This document shows, one piece after another, positions 7,474 through 15,503 of a DNA stretch of 16,267 nt. The notes under the pieces are model-generated. The model was given only the letters and a program-made list of their open reading frames with translations, had not been told where the DNA came from and did no database searches. The number at the start of each line of letters is the position of its first letter. Position 1 is the stretch's first letter. The position numbers and the translations under genes are program-made. Origin of the DNA: Bacteroidota bacterium (GTDB lineage: Bacteria; Bacteroidota; Rhodothermia; Rhodothermales; UBA10348); assembly GCA_027620595.1 (NCBI GenBank), contig JAQCDI010000019.1:1-16267 (forward strand). The letters are read 5' to 3'.

Positions 7474-7543
7474 TCGGCGTCCGGGTACGGAACCGCACGG
7501 TGGCCGGCTCCAGGACCCGAATCGTTCGCTTCCAGGGCCGACG

Positions 7544-8614
7544 TCATTCGTCCCCGGGGCCGTAAATCAGGATCTGCATGGTGCCGTCCACATCGATGTA
7601 CCCGCGGTACATGCCTTCGGTGTTGAACGGCATGGCAATGGCCCCCGTGCGGTCCAGGGCCACGATGCCGCCCGTTCCGCCCAACTGCGTGAGCTTGTCC
7701 ATCACGACGGCATCGGCCGCGGTCACCAGATCCTCCCCGAGATAGTCGATGCGGGAGGCGATGTCATGGGCCACCACGCCGCGGATGAAGTACTCGCCGT
7801 GCCCCGTGGCCGAGATGCCGGCCGTGCGGTTGTCGGCGTAGGTGCCGGCGCCGATGATCGGGGCATCCCCGATGCGGCCGTATTTCTTGTTGGTCATACC
7901 GCCGGTAGACGTGCCCGCGGCGATGTTGCCGTTCACGTCCAGGGCCACAGCGCCCACGGTGCCGAACTTGTCGCCATTGGGGGACAGCGGCAGATCCATC
8001 GGCACGGAATGGTCATATGGCAGCGACGAGGTGCCTGCAGCTTCCTCCTCCAATGCCCGCCGAAGGGACAGGTACCGGCGTTCGGTGTAGAAATAGCTGT
8101 TGTCCACCATCTCGAGGCCGTTGGCTTCGGCATAGGTCTCGGCGCCGGCGCCGGCCATCATGACGTGCGGGCTCTGCTCCATGACCACCCGTGCCAGGGC
8201 AATCGGGCTCTTGACCCGCTTCACGCCGGCGACGGCACCGCTGTTGCGGGTCGCCCCGTCCATGATCGATGCATCCAGCTCGTTGGTGCCCTCACTCGTG
8301 AAAACGGCTCCCTTGCCGGCATTGAACAGCTCGGACTCCTCCATCACCTGGATGGCCGCAATCACGGCGTCCAGCGCCGCTCCACCTGCTGTCAACACCT
8401 GATGCCCGGCCTGGAGCGCCTCCTCCAGCTTGGCCCGGTAGGCCGCCTCGGTCTCTTCGTCCATGTTGGCTTTGAGGATCGTTCCCGCGCCCCCATGGAT
8501 CACGATGGCGGTCCTGCCGGTGGCCGGCTCGACGGCCGGCGCATCAGACGGGACCTCGGTGGTACAGGCGGCCAGCAGCGGAAGCACGAGCAGCAGGGCC
8601 AGCAGGCGTTTCAT
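7544..8614 (-). CDS. iaaA: Isoaspartyl peptidase / L-asparaginase (Ntn-hydrolase, family T2), lipoprotein
   Basis: This 356-residue precursor hydrolyses isoaspartyl dipeptides and asparagine. It is made as one chain that cuts itself before a threonine, which becomes the nucleophile. That residue is T219 in KFGTVGAVALD. Other family marks are HGGAGT (40-45), LFNAGKGAVFT (96-106), TSTGGMTNKKYGRIGDAPII (235-254), and ATGHGE (269-274). The N-terminus is a lipoprotein signal, MKRLLALLLVLPLLAAC, with lipobox LAAC and Cys17, so the enzyme should be membrane-anchored on the periplasmic side. It is the last gene of a six-gene minus-strand run, 25 bases after the SpoIIE phosphatase gene. A role in degrading damaged or nutrient peptides is inferred from the family. 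No Shine-Dalgarno sequence or clear terminator is seen. Confidence 0.93.
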   Translation of the reverse strand: MKRLLALLLVLPLLAACTTEVPSDAPAVEPATGRTAIVIHGGAGTILKANMDEETEAAYRAKLEEALQAGHQVLTAGGAALDAVIAAIQVMEESELFNAGKGAVFTSEGTNELDASIMDGATRNSGAVAGVKRVKSPIALARVVMEQSPHVMMAGAGAETYAEANGLEMVDNSYFYTERRYLSLRRALEEEAAGTSSLPYDHSVPMDLPLSPNGDKFGTVGAVALDVNGNIAAGTSTGGMTNKKYGRIGDAPIIGAGTYADNRTAGISATGHGEYFIRGVVAHDIASRIDYLGEDLVTAADAVVMDKLTQLGGTGGIVALDRTGAIAMPFNTEGMYRGYIDVDGTMQILIYGPGDE

Positions 8615-8639
8615 GGGAGTCTCTGTCAGGTTGGATGGG

Positions 8640-10406
8640 TCAGACCGCCTTGACGACGATCATGGTCAGGTCGTCGGACAGCACCGGGGCATTGTCCGTG
8701 AACTCGCGGACGGCATCCCGGACACCGTCCAGGATCTCCTGGGCCGAATTGTGACGCAGCTCGATGAGCAGGGGTTCGAGGCGCTCCTCTCCCCACTCCT
8801 CGCCGTCGGGACTCATGGCTTCGGTCACACCGTCGGTGAACATGGCCAGCACATCCCCTTCATTCATCGTAACTACGCCCTTCTCGTAGGGCATGCCCGC
8901 CATGACGCCGAGCAGGAGACCGCCCTTCTCGAGCAATTCCATCGAACCGTCCTTGCGCACGAGGGTGGCCGGGTTGTGCCCTGCATTCACGTAGGTGAAG
9001 GTGCGATCCCGTTTGTCGTAGATGCCGTGGAAATAGGTGATGAACTTGTCGAAGCCGGTGTTCTCGGTGATGACACGGTTCATGTGCGCCGTGGCTTCTT
9101 CAATGGAAATATCCAGCGGTACCAGCACGCGCAGACAGGCCTGCAGGTTGGACATCAGGAGGGATGCAGGAACCCCTTTGCCGGTCACATCGGCAATGGC
9201 GTAGAGGATCCGGTTTCCGTCCAGCTTGATGGCGTCGAAATAGTCCCCCGCCACGTGGCGGCTCGGCAGCGCGAGGCTGGCCGTGTCGAGCCCCTCGAAC
9301 TTGGGCAGTCGGGAGGGCTGGAGGCGTTCCTGGATTTCACGGGCGAGCCGCATTTCCTCCTCGAGACGCTCTTTTTCGATCTGCTCATCGACCAGATACG
9401 AGTTCTGCAGCGAAACGAAGGCCAGGTTTCCAAGGGCGTAAAGGAATTCGATCTCGTCGGGCTGATACTCCTGACCCGTCATCTTTGCGCCCAGACACAG
9501 CAGCGCCCCCGTCTCCCCTTTGTGACGGATGGGGAGCACCATCTTGAACCCTTCCTCCACCAGCGACTCACAGCCCTTCGGAACCTCCTTGTCCTCGATA
9601 AGGCACATCTCCTTGACTTCGGCCAGGGCGTTGACCACATCGGGGGTGAGCTGATCCTTGCGGATGCCCTTGTGCGTAACCACTTGAACAACCGCCTGGC
9701 CCTCCTCTCCTTTCGAGACACTCCGGATGAGGAAGATGTGCTTCATCACGGTCAACTGGCCCATCAGGGCAAACGTGAGCAGCTTGACCAGGCTTGAGCG
9801 GTCCACCGTGGAGTTAAATTCCTGGGACAGGTCGAACAGCGTGTTGAGCTGCTGCACCTTGGCGTCCAGGTCCCGGTTGGCAATCTTGAGCTCCTCGACC
9901 ATGAGCGAATTGTGCACGGCCGCCGAGGACATGTTGACCAGGGAGGCCATGAACTCGAGCTCCTGTTCGCCGAATTCCTGTTTGGTGAACTTGGCTCCCA
10001 GGCCGATGAGACCGATTTCCCTGTGGCCGAAAGCCACGGGAAAAACCAGCTTGATTCCGTACTCCCTGAGCGCTTCAGGGACCTGCTCATCGTGCATCGT
10101 GGCATCGAGCTTCAGCGGCCCCAGCACGAGTTCGTCATCCTTCTTGAGTCCTGCGATGCCCATCACCGAAGCCACGTTGTACGCGGACCGGAGCGGATTG
10201 AAAAGCAGGGCCGTCCCCTTCGTGACCAGCAGCTTGCCCATTGCGGTGCGCAGCAGGTTGCTGAGGACGAATTCCAGGTCCAGTGAGGAGCTGAGCAGCT
10301 GGCTCGTCTCAAAAATGGCGCGCAGATCGAATCGGTCGGTCTTGCGCAGGTCGGGGGCCGGGTCGGTCATGACGGTCTGGATGCGGAAAGGGTCGGCAAT
10401 GTACAT
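8640..10406 (-). CDS. GAF-GAF-SpoIIE (RsbU-type) PP2C serine/threonine phosphatase
   Basis: This 588-residue cytoplasmic signalling protein has two GAF-like sensor domains (about 27-170 and 185-335), a charged coiled-coil linker (about 338-365, EKERLEEEMRLAREIQERLQ), and a SpoIIE/RsbU phosphatase domain. The metal-binding aspartates are present: AGDYFD (D388), IADVTGKG (D406), FTDGVTEA (D525), SDDLTM (D578/D579). YVNAGHNP (472-479) is also typical. Such enzymes dephosphorylate anti-sigma-factor antagonists in partner-switching control, or act in other phospho-signalling, in response to a ligand bound by the GAF domains. No anti-sigma kinase or STAS partner lies nearby. The start is uncertain: ATG 10406 is used here, while ATG 10370 (MTDPAPDL) would remove 12 residues. 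It follows the phosphodiesterase gene by 54 bases. Confidence 0.93.
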   Translation of the reverse strand: MYIADPFRIQTVMTDPAPDLRKTDRFDLRAIFETSQLLSSSLDLEFVLSNLLRTAMGKLLVTKGTALLFNPLRSAYNVASVMGIAGLKKDDELVLGPLKLDATMHDEQVPEALREYGIKLVFPVAFGHREIGLIGLGAKFTKQEFGEQELEFMASLVNMSSAAVHNSLMVEELKIANRDLDAKVQQLNTLFDLSQEFNSTVDRSSLVKLLTFALMGQLTVMKHIFLIRSVSKGEEGQAVVQVVTHKGIRKDQLTPDVVNALAEVKEMCLIEDKEVPKGCESLVEEGFKMVLPIRHKGETGALLCLGAKMTGQEYQPDEIEFLYALGNLAFVSLQNSYLVDEQIEKERLEEEMRLAREIQERLQPSRLPKFEGLDTASLALPSRHVAGDYFDAIKLDGNRILYAIADVTGKGVPASLLMSNLQACLRVLVPLDISIEEATAHMNRVITENTGFDKFITYFHGIYDKRDRTFTYVNAGHNPATLVRKDGSMELLEKGGLLLGVMAGMPYEKGVVTMNEGDVLAMFTDGVTEAMSPDGEEWGEERLEPLLIELRHNSAQEILDGVRDAVREFTDNAPVLSDDLTMIVVKAV

Positions 10407-10460
10407 ACCAGATCCCAGTCATGAGCAGAAAACCAACCTTGGGGATCCCGGATCGGCGAA

Positions 10461-10973
10461 TCACTCCCCGTCCAGATGGATCACTTCGGCCTGGTGCGGC
10501 CGGCCGTCAGCCAGATGCAGCCGCACCATCGTCTTGACCTGCTGGAACCCCTGACGGCCGGCCGCACCGGGGTTGATGAACAGCATGCCCCCCAGTTTCT
10601 TGACCCGCTCGATCTGCAGGATATGGCTGTGCCCGCAGATGAAGACGTCCGGCGGATCCACGGCCAGCGCATCACCAAGGCCGCGCTGCCATCGCCCGGG
10701 CTTTCCGGCTATATGGGTCATCCAGAAGCGCACCCCCGCCATCTCGAAACGATCATGTTCGGGATACGGATGGCGCAGGTCCCAGCCGTCCACATTGCCC
10801 CAGACCGCGCGGACGGGAGCAATGGCGGCAAGCTCATCGATCAAATCGATCGATCCCACGTCGCCCGCATGCAGGATGAGGTTCACCCCCTGCAGCTCGT
10901 GCGCAAGATTCGGATGCAGCCAACCGTGGGTGTCGGAAAGAATGCCGATGACGGCCTTTGGATGTTGGCTCAT
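10461..10973 (-). CDS. YfcE/MJ0936 family metallophosphoesterase
   Basis: This compact 170-residue calcineurin-fold phosphoesterase keeps all metal-binding motifs: SDTHG (D14, H16), HAGDVGS (D38), GNVD (N60), THIAG (H87), GHSH (H115, H117). NPGAAGRQG follows near 134. The length and motif spacing match the YfcE/YsnB/MJ0936 group of two-metal phosphodiesterases, whose physiological substrates are mostly unknown. No signal peptide is present, so it acts in the cytoplasm. It begins 11 bases after the stop of the outer-membrane protein gene and is followed after 54 bases by the SpoIIE phosphatase gene, which suggests co-transcription. No functional link between these neighbours is evident. Confidence 0.92.
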   Translation of the reverse strand: MSQHPKAVIGILSDTHGWLHPNLAHELQGVNLILHAGDVGSIDLIDELAAIAPVRAVWGNVDGWDLRHPYPEHDRFEMAGVRFWMTHIAGKPGRWQRGLGDALAVDPPDVFICGHSHILQIERVKKLGGMLFINPGAAGRQGFQQVKTMVRLHLADGRPHQAEVIHLDGE

Positions 10974-10984
10974 GCGTGCCTTGT

Positions 10985-11953
10985 TCAGCGAAGCATGAAG
11001 CGGATGCCGATCCGGGTCCGGGACCGGGGCCAGTCATCGCCGGGACGCGCCCACTGCCTGAGTGGAACGCCGAGATAGGGCGCAAACTGGTAGCCGGGGC
11101 GCTCAATCTGCAGCCCCGAACGGATCCATACCACGCCGCCGGTGAACCGGGTGGCTGCGCGATCGGTATCGGCAACGGTGTCCTCTCCCACCTGCCACTC
11201 GAGCAGGTTGAACTTGCCTCCCTCGGCCATGAAGGCCACGAACAGGTTGCTGCCTGCCGGATCGAAAAGGATGTTGTGGCTCCAGGAAAAGTGCATCTCC
11301 CAGCCTTCCGTCCGCCCGCGGACCTGGAGCGTGGTCTCGCCGGATGTGGAGGGCAACGGATCGCCCGGATCAATCGGGGTATCGATGGACTGCAGTTCCT
11401 GGAAACCTATGCGTACCCGTCGGATGCCGATGCCGAAGTCCTGCGTGACCAGTGCCGACAGCGGCGTGGAGTAGAGGAAACCCAGATCCGCCTGCGGAAA
11501 TCCGTTGGTCCCGTCCGAGGACGGGTCGATGGCGAACCGCAGGGCGTAGTCCACCCCTTCTTCGAGCCGGTAGTACTTCAGGGCAATCCAGCTGAGATCC
11601 ATGCTGCGCCCGGCGCCATTGCCCGAGGCATCGACGTAGAAACCGAGATCAAGATGGTCGGCCAGCCGATAATCCAGACGCAGATGCATTCCGACGGCAG
11701 TACCCGCCACGGCGGACACGGCCGTGGCCTCGGACTGAAGCAGTCCGGGAGGACGGTAGGTCAGCTCAGCAGAAACGGCGTAGGCGTCGAAAAAATGCCG
11801 GGTGGCGCTTTCGCCCTGGTAGAAGGGATCGAACGTCTGGATGGGGCGCTGCGCCTGGGCTGGAACCAGCCATCCCAACAACACCAGAAGCCCGAATCCC
11901 ACCCGGGCGGCCCGCAGGTCGCGCGTGGATTTCGCCGGATGGTGCTTGGTCAT
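10985..11953 (-). CDS. Putative outer-membrane beta-barrel protein
   Basis: This 322-residue secreted protein is not assigned to a named family. The ATG at 11951-11953 is chosen because it gives a signal peptide (hydrophobic GFGLLVLLGWLVP, cut after AQA at about residue 34); the frame continues upstream but there overlaps the hydrolase gene and lacks signal features. The mature chain is rich in alternating strands with aromatic residues (AVSAELTYRPPGLL, AVGMHLRLDYRLADHLDLGF, EMHFSWSHNILFD, TGGVVWIRSGLQI) and ends TRIGIRFMLR, as expected of an integral outer-membrane barrel with about 12-14 strands. There is a 70-base gap to the MBL-fold gene upstream and 11 bases to the phosphodiesterase gene downstream. 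It could be a porin-like channel or structural barrel; nothing shows the substrate. Confidence 0.72.
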   Translation of the reverse strand: MTKHHPAKSTRDLRAARVGFGLLVLLGWLVPAQAQRPIQTFDPFYQGESATRHFFDAYAVSAELTYRPPGLLQSEATAVSAVAGTAVGMHLRLDYRLADHLDLGFYVDASGNGAGRSMDLSWIALKYYRLEEGVDYALRFAIDPSSDGTNGFPQADLGFLYSTPLSALVTQDFGIGIRRVRIGFQELQSIDTPIDPGDPLPSTSGETTLQVRGRTEGWEMHFSWSHNILFDPAGSNLFVAFMAEGGKFNLLEWQVGEDTVADTDRAATRFTGGVVWIRSGLQIERPGYQFAPYLGVPLRQWARPGDDWPRSRTRIGIRFMLR

Positions 11954-12023
11954 GGCGCCGAGGGAAGGATCAGCGGAAAGGGGTTGGACGCACGGTACCG
12001 GCCGGTGTTCGTCAGACGTCGGG

Positions 12024-12710
12024 TCAGATTTCCATGGACTGTCCCGGAGCCAGGACAAAGGGCGCCTGTCCTGCCCGACGCATCCTCTCCGCCCAAGCCC
12101 GGATGTCAACCCGTATCGGGGGAAACGTGTCGTAGTGGCATGGGACGATGCCTGCCGCGCGAAGCAAGGCCGCTGCGCGGACCGACCCCTCCGGGCCCAT
12201 CGTAAACACGTCGCCCACCGGAAGGATGGCAAGGTCGATGTCATGGCTGTCCCCGATCCATGCCATCTCGGCAAAAGGTGCCGTGTCCCCGGCCACATAC
12301 ACGCACCGACCTTCCGCCTCAACGACGAACCCGCCGGCCATTCCGCCATAGGCGCCGTCGGGGAACGAGGAGGAATGAAGCGCCCAGGTGTTGGTGACCC
12401 GACCCCACGGAAGATCCAAGCCTCCACCGGTGTTCAGGGATTGGGTGTGTGTGATCCCGTGGTGCCGAGCCAGATACTCCGTGATCTCGTAGTTGGCCAG
12501 TACCAAGGCACCGGTCCGTGCGGCGAGGGCCGGGGTGTCACCGAAATGGTCCCCATGCGCATGGGTAACCAGGATGACATCGGCAGCCAGATCCTCAAGC
12601 CGGGTCACGGCAGACGCCAACGGGTTGTCGGAAATGAAGGGGTCGATCTGGATCACGACCCCCTGGGTCTCGAGTTGGAAAGCCGAGTGTCCGTAAAAGG
12701 TCAATCGCAT
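12024..12710 (-). CDS. UPF0173-type metal-dependent hydrolase (metallo-beta-lactamase fold)
   Basis: This 228-residue single-domain protein starts MRLTFYGHSAFQLE, the signature opening of UPF0173/YtkL-type hydrolases. The metal-binding motif THAHGDH (H50, H52, D54, H55) is intact, with further ligands H112 (WALHSSS), D142 (VAGDTAPF) and H192 (PCHYDTFP). The length fits the family. No signal peptide is present, so it is cytoplasmic. Substrates of this family are not established; its members resemble UlaG-like lactonases and phosphodiesterases of the same fold. The ATG follows the stop of the upstream LamG gene after one base, so translational coupling is likely. Confidence 0.93.
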   Translation of the reverse strand: MRLTFYGHSAFQLETQGVVIQIDPFISDNPLASAVTRLEDLAADVILVTHAHGDHFGDTPALAARTGALVLANYEITEYLARHHGITHTQSLNTGGGLDLPWGRVTNTWALHSSSFPDGAYGGMAGGFVVEAEGRCVYVAGDTAPFAEMAWIGDSHDIDLAILPVGDVFTMGPEGSVRAAALLRAAGIVPCHYDTFPPIRVDIRAWAERMRRAGQAPFVLAPGQSMEI

Positions 12711-12711
12711 G

Positions 12712-14376
12712 CTACTTCATCAGGATCATCTGGTGGGTCTGGATGCCTGTTCCGCTTTCCATGCGAACAAAATAGGTGCCGGTGGGAAGTGAGTCCGCCT
12801 GGAACCCCACTTGGTACCGGCCCGGGGCATGGTGTCCGTCCACCAGCGCCGCCACCATCTGTCCCGAGAGATCCCAGACCGATACCCGGACCATCTGGGG
12901 CTCAAGGACCTCGAACCGGATGGTGGTGGTCGGATTGAACGGGTTCGGAAAATTGCCTTCCAGGATTACCGTGCTCAGGTCGGCCAGCTGGCCTAGGCCT
13001 GCCTTTATGGCGGGCGAACCGTCCCCGGGGCCATCGGCATAGATGGGGACCACGCGGTAATGGATCACGCCCTGCGGCACAGCCCGATCCATCCAGGCCA
13101 GGCGCGTCTCTCCGGCCAGCGGAACCAACGTGGCCACCCGTTGGAACGTCGTACCGTCCAGGCTCCGTTCGATGACGAAACGGAGCGCCCCGGGATCATC
13201 CGAAACGAAGGACAGCCGAAGGCCGCCCTCTTCCACCTCGATCCGGATGTCGCTGGGCGCGGCGCGGAAGGAAAGGAGGCTCGGCACGACGTCCAGATCC
13301 CGTTCTTCCCGATCGGAGGGGGCATCCCGGGCTTGACCGAAGTGGACCTCCCATGCCGGACGCACGCCCGGGGCTTCTCCCTGTCGACCCAACGATGCAA
13401 TGTCCTTGGACGAAAGGACCCTGTCGAACAGATGCAGTTCGTCCACTTCGCCGCCGAAGGAGGCCACATCGGCATCGGCGCTGGCTCTGGCACCAACCTT
13501 CAGATAGCCCGAGCGCCAGCTGGACGCCATGGAAACGGGCAGGGACAGGGAGTCCTGGGCCTGACCATCCACATACAGGCGCATGCGGGCGGCGGCGGCG
13601 TCCCAGGACATCACGACGTGGCGCCATGCGCCGTCTGCTACCGGCTGAAGGCTCCGCATGCCGTAATGCCGCTGCCCGTTCCCGGTGAAAGCGGCCAAAC
13701 GGCCGTTGGGGTCGATCTCCATCTCGAACGGATAGGCCACCTTCTCATCGCCCGACCAGGAGGACCACAGGATGCCATCTGCTTGTGCCGTCCTCATCCA
13801 AAGCGAAGCCGTCCAAGAACCCTGGAAAAGGGAACGTCGGGCCAGATATCCCGGCGCGGGATCCTGATCGCGATCCAGTCGCAGTGAGCGATTTGCTGCA
13901 CGGTGTGGCCGGGTGGCCACCGACCAGGTGACCTCCGCACTCTGGTCATCCCGGTCAGCCCGCTCTCCGCGGCGCATCAGCGTGGGGGCCACGCGTACGG
14001 TGGCGCGATCCGTGCGCCCCGCGCGGAGGCGCAGGAAAAGTGTTGTTCCGCGGGCGACCCGCATGCCGGACGTGTCCACCTGCCAACGATCGGTTCCGTC
14101 CTCGCGGATGGGCGCCAGCCGCGTTTGTTGCGTTAGATCCGGGTCCGGAATCCGGACAGATTCGAGCATCCAGCCCGGTGGCACGTCTATCCTGAGACCG
14201 GCCAGGGGTACATCGCCTTCCCACGCCAGGAACAGACCGACGGGCTCTCCGGCCACAACGGCATCGTGCGCCACGTGGCTCACGCGCAATTGGGCATGGG
14301 CCAGCGGCGCGGCTCCCAGGACCAGAAGGCACAGGAGCCACACCGGGTAACACCGGAGGCGGTTTGCAATCGCCAT
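12712..14376 (-). CDS. Secreted LamG-domain protein with type IX secretion sorting tail
   Basis: This 554-residue exported protein has a Sec signal peptide (about 1-28, ending LAHA before Gln29). A beta-rich N-terminal region (30-150) contains no domain I can name. A LamG/concanavalin-like domain spans about 165-330 (SWTASLWMRTAQADGILWS, WRHVVMSWDAAAARMRLYVD, GEVDELHLFDRVLSS). A fibronectin-III-like stretch follows (about 395-455, VIERSLDGTTFQRVATL). The C-terminus has a FlgD/Por-type sorting domain: GNFPNPFNPTTTIRFEV (474-490), VSVWDLSGQMV, LPTGTYFVRME, ending MILMK. Such tails direct proteins through the type IX secretion system to the cell surface or medium. LamG domains often bind glycans. 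It is the first gene of the six-gene run, with a good promoter upstream, and its stop lies one base before the next ATG. Confidence 0.9.
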   Translation of the reverse strand: MAIANRLRCYPVWLLCLLVLGAAPLAHAQLRVSHVAHDAVVAGEPVGLFLAWEGDVPLAGLRIDVPPGWMLESVRIPDPDLTQQTRLAPIREDGTDRWQVDTSGMRVARGTTLFLRLRAGRTDRATVRVAPTLMRRGERADRDDQSAEVTWSVATRPHRAANRSLRLDRDQDPAPGYLARRSLFQGSWTASLWMRTAQADGILWSSWSGDEKVAYPFEMEIDPNGRLAAFTGNGQRHYGMRSLQPVADGAWRHVVMSWDAAAARMRLYVDGQAQDSLSLPVSMASSWRSGYLKVGARASADADVASFGGEVDELHLFDRVLSSKDIASLGRQGEAPGVRPAWEVHFGQARDAPSDREERDLDVVPSLLSFRAAPSDIRIEVEEGGLRLSFVSDDPGALRFVIERSLDGTTFQRVATLVPLAGETRLAWMDRAVPQGVIHYRVVPIYADGPGDGSPAIKAGLGQLADLSTVILEGNFPNPFNPTTTIRFEVLEPQMVRVSVWDLSGQMVAALVDGHHAPGRYQVGFQADSLPTGTYFVRMESGTGIQTHQMILMK

Positions 14377-14448
14377 GGGAAACGGGGGGATGAGGTCGAC
14401 CGGGGTGAGGTGTGGGAACCACGGAGTGGGGAGACCCGGTCGGAGGAA

Positions 14449-14477
14449 AATCTAGCCGGCCGGTCGGGTGAAGTCAA
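14449..14477 (-). promoter_or_regulatory. Promoter for the LamG-led operon
   Basis: On the minus strand, TTGACT (14477-14472) and TAGATT (14454-14449) are separated by exactly 17 bases, a strong primary-sigma match. The -10 extends as TAGATTTT, also seven of eight to the TAnnTTTG element. The predicted transcript starts near 14442, giving a leader of about 65 bases before the ATG at 14376. The site lies in the 162-base divergent gap (14377-14538) before the SDR gene. Confidence 0.55.
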
Positions 14478-14538
14478 GGTGGAACGCCAAGCCCTCGAAA
14501 TACACTCAGATAAACCATCCCCAAAAGAGACCCTGATC

Positions 14539-15447
14539 ATGAACGTACTGGTTACCGGAGGAACCGGATTCGTGGGGCAGCACGTAGTGTCTGCCCTGCT
14601 TGACGCAGGACACGCGGTTCGCTGCCTGGTCCGCTCCAGCGCCCCCTCCCTCCCGTCCTCGGTCGAGCAGGTCCAGGGCGATGTCCTGAAGCCGGGATCA
14701 TTGCATGCTGCCGTCAATGGTGTGGATGCCGTGGTGCACCTGGTTGGCATCATCGAGGAATTCCCGAAACGAGGCATCACATTCGACGCCCTCCACCGCC
14801 AGGCCACCGCCAACATGGTGGATGCCGCCCGCAAGGCCGGCGTTGGGCGCTGGGTGCAGATGAGCGCCAACGGTGCCCGTAAGGACGGGGTCTCGGGGTA
14901 CCAGACCAGCAAGTGGGCCGCAGAACAGATCGTGGCCGGAGCAGGGTTCGAGCATTGGACCATCCTCCGCCCCTCGCTGGTCTTCGGTGCCCCTGCCTCC
15001 GACGTACCCGAATTCGCCACCCAGCTCGTTCGGGATCTGATCCGACCCTTCCCAAGCTGGCCGGTGTTCGGAGACGGATCGTATGCCATGCAGCCGATCC
15101 ATGTCCGGGATGTGGCTCAGGCCTTTGCCAGCGCCGTGACCCTTGAGGCCGCCCACGAAAAAACCTGGTGTCTGGCGGGTCGGGAGGCCCTGCCGTTCAC
15201 CGAGATCCTCAAGCGCATCGCTTCGGGTGCGGGCATCCGTCACAAGCCGATGATCTTCCAACCTCTCTGGATGATGCGGCCGATCGTAGGGCTGCTCGGA
15301 GGGATCGTGCTGCCCATCAGCACGGACCAGCTGGCAATGCTGGTGGAAGGCAACACGTGCGACGCGCGCAACGCCGTTGAGGCATTCGGCCTGGAGCTTC
15401 TGCCTTTCAACCAGAAAAACCTGTCCTATCTGGCGCAGTCTGCCTGA
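14539..15447 (+). CDS. Atypical SDR / NAD(P)-binding protein, NDUFA9-like
   Basis: This 302-residue Rossmann-fold protein opens MNVLVTGGTGFVGQHVVSAL, with the GxxGxxG nucleotide-binding loop at residues 7-13. VVHLVGII (about 65-72) is the family's 'NLVGI' equivalent, and YQTSK (121-125) supplies the SDR Tyr and Lys. WTILRPSLVFG (140-150) and MQPIHVRDVAQAFASAV are typical of the complex I NDUFA9-like atypical SDRs (SDR_a5 type). Bacterial members may assist ubiquinone or complex I-related steps, but their reactions are unproven. The ATG at 14539 is chosen because the fold begins there; the frame is open further upstream across the promoter region. It is divergent from the LamG operon and convergent with the small gene at 15482. 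TACACT near 14504 could be a -10, but no matching -35 is seen. Confidence 0.9.
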   Translation: MNVLVTGGTGFVGQHVVSALLDAGHAVRCLVRSSAPSLPSSVEQVQGDVLKPGSLHAAVNGVDAVVHLVGIIEEFPKRGITFDALHRQATANMVDAARKAGVGRWVQMSANGARKDGVSGYQTSKWAAEQIVAGAGFEHWTILRPSLVFGAPASDVPEFATQLVRDLIRPFPSWPVFGDGSYAMQPIHVRDVAQAFASAVTLEAAHEKTWCLAGREALPFTEILKRIASGAGIRHKPMIFQPLWMMRPIVGLLGGIVLPISTDQLAMLVEGNTCDARNAVEAFGLELLPFNQKNLSYLAQSA

Positions 15448-15459
15448 CGCAGTAAGAGC

Positions 15460-15503
15460 GCTGTTGACCACGGAGCCGGGCTCAGTTGACCATGGAGCCG
15501 GGC
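15460..15503. repeat. Tandem duplication, two 22-bp units (19/22 identical)
   Basis: Positions 15460-15481 and 15482-15503 are adjacent copies sharing GTTGACCA(C/T)GGAGCCGGGC. The second copy contains the stop codon and last codons of the minus-strand gene at 15482; the first lies in the 34-base gap before the convergent SDR stop. It looks like a short slippage-type duplication of the gene's 3' end. Confidence 0.75.

Noticed and set aside
7474..7543. Convergent gap between the M28 fragment and isoaspartyl peptidase gene, checked for a terminator
   Set aside because: No stem with a T-tract was found on either strand.
8463..9797. Plus-strand open frame of 444 codons antisense to the SpoIIE phosphatase gene
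   Set aside because: It is a mirror of the codon bias of a well-supported gene. It has no domain signature, and the protein on the minus strand has all PP2C motifs.
10407..10460. Possible terminator after the phosphodiesterase gene (CCAA-GG-TTGG followed by TTTT)
   Set aside because: The stem is only four base pairs with a two-base loop, too weak to terminate. The gene order suggests co-transcription across it.
10958..12205. Plus-strand open frame antisense to the outer-membrane protein and MBL-fold hydrolase genes
   Set aside because: It runs across two real genes and their gap, and the composition is that of a shadow frame.
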